A stretch of 64,000 nucleotides of DNA from Streptomyces nigrescens (GTDB taxonomy: Bacteria > Actinomycetota > Actinomycetes > Streptomycetales > Streptomycetaceae): positions 124,001-188,000 of the forward strand of contig AP026074.1 in assembly GCA_024349765.1 (NCBI GenBank). Reading direction: 5' to 3'. Shown one piece after another: positions 25,807-33,739 of this stretch. Position numbers and translations under genes: made by a program. How positions within the stretch are numbered: position 1 is the first letter of the stretch; every line of letters begins with the position of its first letter. The notes below the pieces were generated by a model. The model saw only the letters and a program-made list of their open reading frames with translations, searched no databases and was not told where the DNA came from.

Positions 25807-26976
25807 GTGAGCACCCTCGACGTCCTGTCCGAGGACGAGCAGCTCGTCGTCAGTACGGTGCGTGACTTCGTCGACAAGGAAGTGCGGCCCGTCGTCCGCG
25901 AACTGGAGCACGCCAACACCTACCCCGAGGCCCTGATCGCGCAGATGAAGCGGCTCGGCATCTTCGGTCTCGCCATCCCCGAGGAGTACGGCGGCACCCC
26001 GGTCTCCACGCCCTGCTTCGTCCTGATCACCGAGGAACTCGCCCGCGGCTGGATGAGCCTGGCCGGTGCGATGGGCGGCCACACCGTGGTCGCCAAGCTG
26101 CTGCTCCACTACGGCACGGAGGAGCAGAAGCGCCGCTATCTGCCGGCGATGGCCACCGGCGAGACCCGGGCGACCATCGCCCTCACCGAGCCGAGCGGCG
26201 GCTCCGACCTCCAGGCCCTGCGCACCGTCGCCCGCAAGGACGCGGACGGCGGATACCTCATCAACGGGTCGAAGACCTGGATCACCAACTCCCGGCGGTC
26301 CGCGCTGATCGCCCTGCTGTGCAAGACCGACCCGGAGGCCGAGCCCGCCCACCGGGGCATCTCGATCCTGCTCGTCGAGCACGGGCCCGGCCTGACGATC
26401 TCGCGCGACCTGCCCAAACTCGGCTACAAGGGCGTCGAAAGCTGCGAGCTCTCCTTCGACGACCACCGGGCACCGGCCGATGCCCTCCTCGGCGGGACCG
26501 AGGGCAAGGGCTTCGCACAGATGATGAAGGGCCTGGAGACCGGGCGCCTCCAGGTCGCCGCCCGCGCGCTCGGGGTCGGCCGGGCGGCGCTGGAGGACGC
26601 CCTCGCCTACGCCCAGGAGCGCGAGTCGTTCGGGAAGCCGATCTGGCAGCACCAGTCGGTCGGCAACTACCTCGCGGACATGGCCACCTCGCTGACCGCC
26701 GCCCGTCAGCTGACCCTGTACGCCGCCCGGGCGGCCGAGGCGGGCCGCCGGGTGGACATGGAGGCCGGCATGGCGAAGCTCTTCGCCTCCGAGACGGCCC
26801 TGCAGATCGCCGTCAACGCCGTCCGCATCCACGGCGGTTACGGCTACTCCACCGAATTCGACGTCGAGCGCTACTTCCGCGACGCGCCCCTGATGATCGT
26901 CGGCGAGGGCACCAACGAGATCCAGCGCAACGTGATCGCGAGCCAGCTGGTCACCCGCGGCGGACTCGACAGGTGA
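25807..26976 (+). CDS. Acyl-CoA dehydrogenase
   Basis: 389 residues, flavin-dependent. Family signatures are ALTEPSGGSDLQALRT, YLINGSKTWITN, QERESFGKPIWQHQSV and NAVRIHGGYGYSTEFDVERYFRDA. The catalytic glutamate is in IVGEGTNEIQRNVI near residue 373. The start is GTG with AAGGAG upstream. It introduces an alpha-beta double bond into an acyl-CoA. It lies 88 bp after the CoA-transferase and is probably in the same transcription unit. Confidence 0.95.
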   Translation: MSTLDVLSEDEQLVVSTVRDFVDKEVRPVVRELEHANTYPEALIAQMKRLGIFGLAIPEEYGGTPVSTPCFVLITEELARGWMSLAGAMGGHTVVAKLLLHYGTEEQKRRYLPAMATGETRATIALTEPSGGSDLQALRTVARKDADGGYLINGSKTWITNSRRSALIALLCKTDPEAEPAHRGISILLVEHGPGLTISRDLPKLGYKGVESCELSFDDHRAPADALLGGTEGKGFAQMMKGLETGRLQVAARALGVGRAALEDALAYAQERESFGKPIWQHQSVGNYLADMATSLTAARQLTLYAARAAEAGRRVDMEAGMAKLFASETALQIAVNAVRIHGGYGYSTEFDVERYFRDAPLMIVGEGTNEIQRNVIASQLVTRGGLDR

Positions 26977-26992
26977 GGCCCGGCCATCGCCC

Positions 26993-27823
26993 CTACCCGA
27001 CCATCGTCTGGGTGCCCAGTACGGAGAGGAGTTCCAGCCGTTCGGCGTCCTCGGTGCCGGGCTCGGCCGTGTAGACCATGATGCGCAGGTCGCTGCCGGC
27101 GACGCTGAGCAGGTCGCAGTCCAGCGTCATGGTGCCCACCTGCGGATGGTCGATGGTCTTGCGCGACGCCTCGTGCCGGCCCACGGCCCCGGAGTCCCAC
27201 AACTCGGCGAACCGGTCACTGTGCGCCCGCAGCTCCCCGATCAGCTGTCGCAGCCGCTGGTCCGCCGGATACCGGCGCGCCGCCGCCCGCAGGTCGGCGA
27301 CCACCGCGGTCTCCAACGCGCGCCGGGACCGCGTGGTGTGCCGGACCCGCCCGCCCGAGCCGAGGAAGGCCCGCCAGGCGCCATTGCGCTCCCGGCCCTG
27401 CCGCTCGCCCATCAGCGCCGTGTACAGCGGGTTGGCCAGCAGCAGCGTCCACGACGCGTCGGAGACCGCGACCGGCGTCCCGGTCAGCCGGTCCAGCATC
27501 CGGTGCACGCTCGGCGTGATGTACGCGGGCACCGTGCCCTGCCCCGGTGGCACCAGCCCGGCGACGTGGAACAGGTGCTCGCGCTCGGCTCCGGACAACC
27601 GCAGGGCTCGCCCCAGGGCCTCGACGACCTGCTCGGAGGGGTGGGTCGCCCGGCCCTGTTCCAGGCGGGTGACGTAGTCGACCGAGATCCCGGCCAGCAT
27701 CGCCAGCTCCTCACGGCGCAGTCCGGCCGCCCGCCGGTGGCCGCCCGCGGGCAGCCCGGCCGCCTCCGGGGAAGCGCGGTCGCGCCAGCGCCGCACCGTC
27801 CGCCCGAACTCCGTACTCGCCAT
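26993..27823 (-). CDS. XRE regulator with MmyB-like ligand domain (copy 1)
   Basis: 276 residues. The N-terminal helix-turn-helix (RRAAGLRREELAMLAGISVDYVTRLEQGRATHPSEQVVEALGRAL) is followed by the MmyB-like PAS-type domain (VSDASWTLLLANPLYTALMG, FAELWDSGAVGRHEASRKTIDHPQVGTMTLDCDLL). Related Streptomyces proteins control a neighbouring reductase, and the C-terminal domain may bind a fatty acid or similar ligand. It is divergent from an SDR gene with a 9-bp-arm dyad between them. The ATG (MASTEFG) was preferred to an upstream GTG. Confidence 0.92.
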   Translation of the reverse strand: MASTEFGRTVRRWRDRASPEAAGLPAGGHRRAAGLRREELAMLAGISVDYVTRLEQGRATHPSEQVVEALGRALRLSGAEREHLFHVAGLVPPGQGTVPAYITPSVHRMLDRLTGTPVAVSDASWTLLLANPLYTALMGERQGRERNGAWRAFLGSGGRVRHTTRSRRALETAVVADLRAAARRYPADQRLRQLIGELRAHSDRFAELWDSGAVGRHEASRKTIDHPQVGTMTLDCDLLSVAGSDLRIMVYTAEPGTEDAERLELLSVLGTQTMVG

Positions 27824-27851
27824 GCCCCCACTGTGCACCGCGCCCCCCGGA

Positions 27852-27880
27852 TCTTCCTGGTACCGCCAGTCCCAGGAAGA
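27852..27880. promoter_or_regulatory. Operator candidate for MmyB-type regulator, copy 1
   Basis: Perfect inverted repeat TCTTCCTGG (27852-27860) and CCAGGAAGA (27872-27880) with an 11-nt spacer TACCGCCAGTC, located between the divergent regulator and SDR genes. The core TGGTAC recurs in the second module's dyad at 36.77 kb. Confidence 0.65.
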
Positions 27881-27924
27881 CCGGACTCCTGGCTGCTCCC
27901 GGCCGGCCGCCGCAGTCTGGAGTC

Positions 27925-28632
27925 ATGACCACCACACTCATCACCGGAGCGAACAAGGGCCTCGGATTCGAGACCGCCCGCCGTCTCATCGCCGCGGGCC
28001 ACACCGTCTACGTCGGCAGCCGCGACGCCGCCCGCGGCCGGCGGGCCGCCGAACGGCTGGGCGCGCGGACCGTCCAGCTCGACGTCACCGACGACGCGTC
28101 CGTGGCGGCCGCGGCCGAGGCCATCGAGGCCGAGGGAGGGCTGGACGTACTGATCAACAACGCGGGCATCGAGAGCCGGGACGCCGACAACAACGTGCCC
28201 GGTGCCGCGGAGATCACTGCCGATGCGATGCGGCGGACCTTCGACACGAACGTCTTCGGCACGGTCCGCGTCACCCACGCGTTCCTCCCGCTGCTGCGGC
28301 GCTCACCGGCCCCGGTCATCGTCAACGTCAGCAGCGGCCTGGCCTCCCTGAGCCACGTCAGCGACCCGAGCAGCCCTGCGTACGCCTACCCGGGCGTCGC
28401 CTACCCGACGTCGAAAGCCGCGGTCAACATGATCACCATCCAGTACGCGAAGGCGTTCCCGGACATGCGGATCAACGCGGTCGAGCCCGGCTTCACCAAG
28501 ACCGACCTGAACGGCAACACCGGAACCCAGAGCGTGGAGCAGGGCGCCGAGATCATCGTGCGCATGGCCCAGGTGACCCCCGACGGCCCCACCGGCGGCT
28601 ACTTCGACGCGGCGGGCACCCTGCCCTGGTGA
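27925..28632 (+). CDS. Short-chain dehydrogenase/reductase (copy 1 module)
   Basis: 235 residues, classical SDR. NADP-binding TGANKGLGFETA, the NAG motif INNAGI, the active-site YPTSKAAVNM (Tyr-x-x-x-Lys) and PGFTKTDLNG are all present. The arginine in GSRDAARGRR after beta-2 suggests NADPH preference. It is divergent from the MmyB-type regulator and is presumably its target. Substrate unknown. Confidence 0.93.
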   Translation: MTTTLITGANKGLGFETARRLIAAGHTVYVGSRDAARGRRAAERLGARTVQLDVTDDASVAAAAEAIEAEGGLDVLINNAGIESRDADNNVPGAAEITADAMRRTFDTNVFGTVRVTHAFLPLLRRSPAPVIVNVSSGLASLSHVSDPSSPAYAYPGVAYPTSKAAVNMITIQYAKAFPDMRINAVEPGFTKTDLNGNTGTQSVEQGAEIIVRMAQVTPDGPTGGYFDAAGTLPW

Positions 28633-28733
28633 GTGGGCTCCGACGCGCCCATCTCCCGTATTCCGCCGCCCACTTGACCTTCCTTCCGTAGGGTTGTCGC
28701 AGCCGTACCACTGACTTCCTCGAAGGAGGAGCG

Positions 28734-28919
28734 ATGACAGCGGAGAGCCTCAGCCGCTTGACCTCCCGCGTGGCGCACTTCGTGCTCCACGGGCGCCGAC
28801 CCCGGCTCGACCATCCCGACTCGCACCGGGCCGCCCGGTCCAACCAGCACGCGGGCTTGATCCACCACTACCGTCCGTCCTCCCCGACGGGAGGCGGCGG
28901 CCTGCAAGGACCGCTCTGA
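28734..28919 (+). CDS. Small ORF with a strong ribosome-binding site, unknown
   Basis: 61 residues preceded by a near-ideal AAGGAGGA at 6-8 nt spacing, better than that of most genes here. The peptide is basic and His/Ser-rich (RVAHFVLHGRRPRLDHPDSHRAARS, ending GGGGLQGPL) with no membrane segment. No family was recognised. It stands alone between the SDR and a membrane-protein gene. It could be a genuine small protein or a leader; the coding signal is modest. Confidence 0.4.
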   Translation: MTAESLSRLTSRVAHFVLHGRRPRLDHPDSHRAARSNQHAGLIHHYRPSSPTGGGGLQGPL

Positions 28920-29001
28920 CGGTCCGGCCGCCCTCCGGCCCGCTCGACCGGGAGCACGGGCCGTGTTGCTGCCGGTCCGCGCTCTCGGGTTCGATGACCG
29001 G

Positions 29002-29469
29002 ATGACGCGCAACACGACGGCAGGGACCCCACGAGCCGCGAAGGCCTCCGGCGGTTTCGCCGGAGGCTGTCTGGCCGTGGGACTGATGGTGCTCAGCGCC
29101 CTGCTGATCCTGGTGAGCTTCGGGGCCACCACCGAGCTCGACGCACCCGATGCCTTCCCGGGGATCAAGGACAACCGCAGCGGCCTCGTACTGATGATCC
29201 TGATCCTCGGGCTGGCAGCCTTGCTCGGGGCGATGGCGACGGCTCTGCGCGCCTCCCGCAACGCGCTCCCCACGGCCGCGGCCGGCCTGGCCTGCGCCGT
29301 CCTGCTCGCCGCGGCCGGCTACCGCGCGTACACCCTCGCCCCGATGCTCACGTGCTGGGGCCACGAGTCCCTCGCCCACAACCCGGACGGCTCCTACACC
29401 TGCCACGACCGCAGGACGCGACCGCACGGGTCGCTTGCGAGGACTTCCTGGACACTCAACGACGCTTGA
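29002..29469 (+). CDS. Small membrane protein, unknown
   Basis: About 155 residues. Three hydrophobic helices are visible (FAGGCLAVGLMVLSALLILVSFG, LVLMILILGLAALLGAMAT, AAAGLACAVLLAAAGYRAY), followed by a polar tail with two cysteines (LTCWGHESLAHNPDGSYTC). No family was recognised. The start ATG (MTRNTTAG) is the first good one before the first helix. Its 3' end overlaps the -35 box of the following gene's promoter. Confidence 0.55.
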   Translation: MTRNTTAGTPRAAKASGGFAGGCLAVGLMVLSALLILVSFGATTELDAPDAFPGIKDNRSGLVLMILILGLAALLGAMATALRASRNALPTAAAGLACAVLLAAAGYRAYTLAPMLTCWGHESLAHNPDGSYTCHDRRTRPHGSLARTSWTLNDA

Positions 29470-29496
29470 CCCTCCTGTAACAGGAGGCCCTACGTT
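29466..29496 (+). promoter_or_regulatory. MerR-type promoter, 19-bp spacer with perfect dyad
   Basis: -35 TTGACC (29466-29471) and -10 TACGTT (29491-29496) are separated by 19 bp, the over-long spacer typical of MerR-controlled promoters. The spacer region carries the perfect palindrome CCTCCTGT-A-ACAGGAGG (29471-29487). The expected transcription start, about 7 nt after the -10, falls at the ATG of the following gene, so the transcript would be leaderless. Confidence 0.75.
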
Positions 29497-29503
29497 CCCT
29501 GGC

Positions 29504-30397
29504 ATGAAGATTGTTGTGCACGACACCGCGTCCGCCATGATCGATCTCCTGCAGCGGCCGTTGGACGAGCGGCCCGAGGCGCTGCGGGAGATGCTCAGTC
29601 CGCTGCAGGCGGTGATGGGTCCCGTCATGGGGGGCGTGGATCTGGTGCAGATGCATACTGCGATGGGTAGTGGATTTCGGCTTGATAGGGAGGATGCGCG
29701 TTATCTGCCCGCCGTGCGGCGGATGCGGGACGCGGGGGTGTGGGAGCGGATCGAGGAGTCGCTCACGGCGGCATGGGAGAGGATCAGCGGCGCGGTGCCC
29801 GGGATCAAGCATGCCGAGACCGTGCATGTCGTCCTGGTGCTGGGCGATCCGGATGATGACCACCTGACGGTGCGGAGTGCGGGCTACTTCGGGCTGGGAG
29901 GGATTCCGGGGGCGATCCATCTGGTGATGTGGCCCACCGAGACCAGCCTGCAGAAGATCGGCCACGCTGCCGCGCACGAGCTCCATCACAACGTGCGTTA
30001 TGCGAATGTCGCCTGGAACCCGATGGCCGTCACGGTCGGGGAGCAGGTCGTCGCCGAGGGGCTGGCCGAGGCGTTCGTGCGGGAGTTGGCCGGGGACGAG
30101 GCCATGGGACCGTGGGCGACGGCGCTGAGCGGTGCCGGACTGGACAGCGCGTACGAGAAGATCACTGCCGATATCGACGTCGCCGGGATGCAGAACCTGA
30201 CCGGGTACGTGCTGGGCGATGCCACGGCGCGGCGGATGGGGCAGCCCACCGTGGGGCTGCCGGACTTCGCCGGGTACGGAGTCGGACTGCGGATCGCGGA
30301 CGCGCATCGGGCGGCCACCGGACTGACCGCCGCCCAGAGCACCGCCCTGCCGGCGCGTGAGGTACTCCGCAACGCGGGTGTGGCGACCAGCGCGTGA
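29504..30397 (+). CDS. YjaZ-like zinc metalloprotease (DUF2268)
   Basis: 297 residues. The zinc-protease motif HELHH (His158, Glu159, His162) lies in IGHAAAHELHHNVRY. A downstream EGLAEAFVRELAG supplies the glutamate ligand typical of the DUF2268/YjaZ group. There is no signal peptide, so it is probably cytoplasmic. The gene follows a MerR-type promoter so closely that translation would be leaderless. The regulator is not adjacent; the only MerR protein in the window is at 44.1-44.9 kb. Its third-position GC is a little lower than that of neighbours. Confidence 0.8.
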   Translation: MKIVVHDTASAMIDLLQRPLDERPEALREMLSPLQAVMGPVMGGVDLVQMHTAMGSGFRLDREDARYLPAVRRMRDAGVWERIEESLTAAWERISGAVPGIKHAETVHVVLVLGDPDDDHLTVRSAGYFGLGGIPGAIHLVMWPTETSLQKIGHAAAHELHHNVRYANVAWNPMAVTVGEQVVAEGLAEAFVRELAGDEAMGPWATALSGAGLDSAYEKITADIDVAGMQNLTGYVLGDATARRMGQPTVGLPDFAGYGVGLRIADAHRAATGLTAAQSTALPAREVLRNAGVATSA

Positions 30398-30457
30398 GCG
30401 CGGAGCGGCGGAGGAGAGTGCTGGCGCCCGGGGGACCGGGCACGGCACAATTCGGCC

Positions 30458-31630
30458 GTGAAGATCACCGTTACCGCGCGCGAACTCAACCGGGCCACCT
30501 TGAGCCGCCAACTGCTGCTTGAACGAGCGCAGTTGGGCGTCACGGACGTGATGCGTCGGGTGGTCGCGTTGCAGGCTCAGCACGCGGCTTCGCCGTACCT
30601 CGCGCTGTGGAACCGGATCGAGGGGTTCAAGGCGGAGGACCTGGATGACGCGTTCGCCGGGGGCGCGGCCGTCAAGGCGACCCTGCTGCGGATGACGCTG
30701 CACGCGGTCCACGCCGAGGACTACCAGGTCTTCCGCGAGGCGATGCAGCCCACGCTGTACGCCGCGCGGCTCGGCTACCACTTCGCCGCGACGGGGCTCA
30801 CCCCCGCGGACGGCGACGCGCTGGCCCCGGAAGCGGTGAGGTTCGCCGAACAGGCCCGCACCGCCGGCGAGATGGAGACGTGGGTGGGGCAGCAGGTCGG
30901 GGCGGAGCGGAAAGCGGGGGCGTGGTGGGGGCTGCGGGCGTACGCGCCGCTGCTGCACGTCCCGACCGGCGGACCGTGGTCGTTCGGCGCCCGGCCGTCG
31001 TACGTCGCGGCGCGCACCGGCCCCGTCCCCGCGGGCCGGGAGACGAGGACGGAGGCGCTGACCACCCTCGTGCTGCGCTATCTGGCAGGGTTCGGGCCGG
31101 CGTCGGTGGCGGACGTGGCGCAGTTCGCCACGGTCCAGCGCACGCCGATCCGCCAGGTGCTCACCGCACTCACCGCTCTCGATGCCCGCGACGGCGCCGT
31201 CGAGAAGCTCCAAGGCCCCGACGGCGCCACGCTGTTCGACCTCCCCGGCGCCCCGCGCCCACCCGCGGACGTGCCGGCCCCGCCGCGGCTGATGGCGATG
31301 TGGGACAGCGTCCTGCTCGCCTACGCCGACCGTGGCCGCGTGATACCCCCGGCCTACCGCCGGCTGGTGATCCGTACCAACGGCGACGTGCTGCCCACAC
31401 TGCTGGTCGACGGGTATGTCGCCGGCGTGTGGCGCCCGGTCGAGGGAGGCGTCGAAGCGACGGCGTTCCACGCGCTGCCGCCCGCGGTGTGGGACGGGCT
31501 CGCGGCGGAGGCACGTGCGGTGACGGCTCTGCTGGCCGACCGCGACGCGGAGGCCTATCGCCGCTTCCACCACTGGTGGGGCAAGCTCACGCTCCCCGGT
31601 GAGGCACAGGTACGGCTGTTGCCGGGGTAG
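30458..31630 (+). CDS. AlkZ-like winged-helix DNA glycosylase family protein
   Basis: 390 residues, HTH_42 (winged-helix DNA-binding) family to which the interstrand-crosslink glycosylase AlkZ belongs. The family's QxQ signature is present as ALQAQHAASPYLALW (Gln39, Gln41). Later blocks also match the family (LRMTLHAVHAEDY, LVLRYLAGFGPASVADVAQF, MAMWDSVLLAYADRGRVI). Members near biosynthetic clusters protect against DNA-alkylating products; most genomic copies have no assigned substrate. The start is GTG. It follows the metalloprotease by about 60 bp and may share its transcript. Confidence 0.85.
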   Translation: MKITVTARELNRATLSRQLLLERAQLGVTDVMRRVVALQAQHAASPYLALWNRIEGFKAEDLDDAFAGGAAVKATLLRMTLHAVHAEDYQVFREAMQPTLYAARLGYHFAATGLTPADGDALAPEAVRFAEQARTAGEMETWVGQQVGAERKAGAWWGLRAYAPLLHVPTGGPWSFGARPSYVAARTGPVPAGRETRTEALTTLVLRYLAGFGPASVADVAQFATVQRTPIRQVLTALTALDARDGAVEKLQGPDGATLFDLPGAPRPPADVPAPPRLMAMWDSVLLAYADRGRVIPPAYRRLVIRTNGDVLPTLLVDGYVAGVWRPVEGGVEATAFHALPPAVWDGLAAEARAVTALLADRDAEAYRRFHHWWGKLTLPGEAQVRLLPG

Positions 31631-31672
31631 TCGCCGGGATGGTTGCCGGTCCAGGGGGGCCGCAGACGTCCG

Positions 31673-32560
31673 CTAGACGTTTGACTGGGACGTGGTACGG
31701 GCCAGGTGGTTGGCGGCCGACTCCGCCAGGGTGCGGAGCGCGGGGTGCCAGGGGCGGGCCTGCGGGCCGGTCAGCACGAGGCGGCGCGAGGTCTCGGGCG
31801 TCAGGGGCAGCAGGACCAGGTCAGGAGGGACGAGGGTGCGGGAGACCTCGGAGAGGATCGTCACGCCGATGCCGGCCTGCACCATGCTGATCAGGGTCGC
31901 CAGGTCGCGTACCCGGTGAGTGGGGTCGAAGCGCAGCCCGGCCAGTTTGTGGATCGTGCGGACGCGGGCCTCGCATCCGTTGGGTGAGATCAGGAACTGG
32001 TCGTCCTCCAGGTCGCGGATGTCCACGGCCGGCTCGCCCGCCAGGGGGTGGTCCCGGGGCAACAGGGCGCGGTACCCGTCCACGGCGAGCTGGATGCCGG
32101 GGCCGGGCTCCGGATCGATCAGGATGGCGGCATCGGCCGTTCCGTCGTCCAGCCAGGTGGTGGCCTCGGCGCTGTCCCCCTCGAAGACCCGGACCGTGAT
32201 GCGCGGTTGGTCCTCGCGCCAGTGCCGGAGCAGGCGGGGGACCAGCCCCTGGCAGACCGTCGGTGTGGCGGCCAGCCGGATGATGCCGGACATGGTCTCG
32301 GTGGCACTGGCCGCGATCTGTTCCACGGACCGGGCCGCGGACACGGCGAGGCGGGCGTGCGGCAGGACCCGTTCGCCGAGCGCGGTGGTACGGGCGGGGG
32401 TGGCCCGGACCAGCAGCGGGGCGGACAGTTCGCGTTCCAGGGAGGCGACGGCGTGCGACACCGCCGACTGGCTCATGCCCAGCTCCGCGGCGGCCGCACT
32501 GAAGCCGCCGGCGTCCACGACGGCGAGGAAGGCCCGCAGTTGGGGAAGGTTCACGGTCAT
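31673..32560 (-). CDS. LysR-family regulator
   Basis: 295 residues. The N-terminal winged helix (LPQLRAFLAVVDAGGFSAAAAELGMSQSAVSHAVASLERELSAPLL) is followed by the LysR substrate-binding domain (GIIRLAATPTVCQGLVPRLL, GVTILSEVSRTLVPPDLVLLPL). It is divergent from a tautomerase gene, with repeats typical of LysR sites between them. It probably activates the tautomerase and represses itself. Confidence 0.92.
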   Translation of the reverse strand: MTVNLPQLRAFLAVVDAGGFSAAAAELGMSQSAVSHAVASLERELSAPLLVRATPARTTALGERVLPHARLAVSAARSVEQIAASATETMSGIIRLAATPTVCQGLVPRLLRHWREDQPRITVRVFEGDSAEATTWLDDGTADAAILIDPEPGPGIQLAVDGYRALLPRDHPLAGEPAVDIRDLEDDQFLISPNGCEARVRTIHKLAGLRFDPTHRVRDLATLISMVQAGIGVTILSEVSRTLVPPDLVLLPLTPETSRRLVLTGPQARPWHPALRTLAESAANHLARTTSQSNV

Positions 32561-32570
32561 GCGTCGGCCT

Positions 32571-32594
32571 CATATGCGTATGACAGCTATGCGT
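32571..32594. promoter_or_regulatory. LysR binding-site candidate
   Basis: CATATGCGTATG (32571-32582) is a CATA-N4-TATG dyad. TATGCGT recurs at 32573-32579 and 32588-32594 with a 15-bp period. It lies just upstream of the LysR start, in the LysR/tautomerase divergent region. Confidence 0.5.
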
Positions 32595-32726
32595 TGGATC
32601 TATGGTGCCAGGTCGGGGACGCTGGCTGGGTGCCGCGCCGGCGTCGGCGAAGAGCCGCGCACAGGGCGCAGAGCACCCAGACGCAGAGACCGGGCGAAGA
32701 GCCCAGACGAAGAGGAGAGGCTTGCC

Positions 32727-33122
32727 ATGCCGTACTTCCGGGTCACCGTTCCCGACCCCGACCTCCCGGCCGACGTCCAGCGCGCCCTCGCCGAGGGGCT
32801 GACCCAGCTGGCCGTCTCGGCCCTGAACAAGTCCAGCGCGCGCACCATCGTCCAGATCAACCTGGTGCCGGCCGGCAGTTATTTCGTCGACGGCAAGCCG
32901 CTGAGCGGCCAACGTGACGCACACGTGGAGGGCAGTCTCACACTGGGCACCAACAGCGCCGCGGAGAAGGCCGACTTCATCGCCCGGGCCGGTGACCTGC
33001 TGTCGGAGATCCTCGGCCCGCTGCCCCGGGCCGGCATCGCGCTGCACGAACTGCACCCCGAGAGCTACGGCTACCACGGAATCACGCAATTCGACTTCTA
33101 CCGCCGGCCGGCAGGCACGTAG
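32727..33122 (+). CDS. 4-oxalocrotonate tautomerase-family enzyme
   Basis: 131 residues starting MPYFRVTVP, with the catalytic Pro directly after the initiator Met, as required in this superfamily. The length suggests a fused two-unit (MIF/MSAD-like) or long tautomerase rather than a 62-residue 4-OT. GAGGAGAGG lies about 8 nt before the ATG. It is divergent from the LysR gene. It would interconvert keto and enol forms of an aromatic-degradation or similar intermediate; no pathway partner is adjacent. Confidence 0.85.
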   Translation: MPYFRVTVPDPDLPADVQRALAEGLTQLAVSALNKSSARTIVQINLVPAGSYFVDGKPLSGQRDAHVEGSLTLGTNSAAEKADFIARAGDLLSEILGPLPRAGIALHELHPESYGYHGITQFDFYRRPAGT

Positions 33123-33157
33123 CCGGCGTCCCGGCACCCCCGCGGCCCGGCACCGCG

Positions 33158-33730
33158 TCAGGGCAGCGGCATGAGCCGGTAGAGGACGGTGGCGACCAGG
33201 TCGCGGGCGTACTGCGGGTCGAGGAGCCCCGGGCGGAAGAGGATGCGGTACATCACGGGCGCCACGACGTGGTCCATCACGGTGTCGGTGTCCGGCACGT
33301 GTTCACCGCGCTCCGCGGCCCTGCTGAGGATGGTGTCCACCTGGTCGACGGCGTAGGCGGAGCACTGCCCGGAGTTGCTGCCGTCCGGATCGCCGGCCAG
33401 GGCGTCGCGGATGTACGAGCGGCCCGGCGGGGACGACATCTCCTCCAGGAAGGCGGCGGCCCAGTGCTCCAGGTCCGCGCGGAGGTTCCCGTGGTCGGCC
33501 GGAGGTGCCTCGGGCCGCAGCCGCTCCACCGCGACGTCCGAGAGCAGCTCCTGGAGGTCTCCCCAGCGGCGGTAGAGCGTCGACGGGGTGACGCCGGCCC
33601 GGGCGGCGATCTGGGGGATGGTGAGGTCGCCGCGCCCCTGCTCGGCCTGGAGTTCGCGCACCGCTGCGTGCACGGACTGCTGTACGCGGGCACTGCGGCC
33701 TCCAGGCCGGGCAGCTGGTTTGGGACTCAT
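33158..33730 (-). CDS. TetR-family repressor of the amidase/MBL locus
   Basis: 190 residues. Helix-turn-helix: VHAAVRELQAEQGRGDLTIPQIAARAGVTPSTLYRRWGDLQELLSDVA, the subfamily with a tryptophan in YRRWGD. The C-terminal domain resembles TetR_C_11 (ALAGDPDGSNSG...YRILFRPGLLDPQYARDLV). It is the third gene behind the AtzG-like and amidase genes. TAACGCAAA, found in both arms of the long palindrome at 35.55 kb, also occurs right before this gene, which supports autoregulation. Confidence 0.9.
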   Translation of the reverse strand: MSPKPAARPGGRSARVQQSVHAAVRELQAEQGRGDLTIPQIAARAGVTPSTLYRRWGDLQELLSDVAVERLRPEAPPADHGNLRADLEHWAAAFLEEMSSPPGRSYIRDALAGDPDGSNSGQCSAYAVDQVDTILSRAAERGEHVPDTDTVMDHVVAPVMYRILFRPGLLDPQYARDLVATVLYRLMPLP

Positions 33731-33739
33731 GCCTCCAGC

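Noticed and set aside
28670-28705. Second MerR-type promoter (TTGACC followed by TTCCTTCCGTAGGG)
   Set aside because: No -10 element at 19 bp and only a weak dyad, unlike the clear case at 29466-29496.
29456-31573. A 705-codon open frame on the minus strand
   Set aside because: It runs antisense to the metalloprotease and AlkZ-like genes, both of which have clear catalytic motifs on the plus strand.
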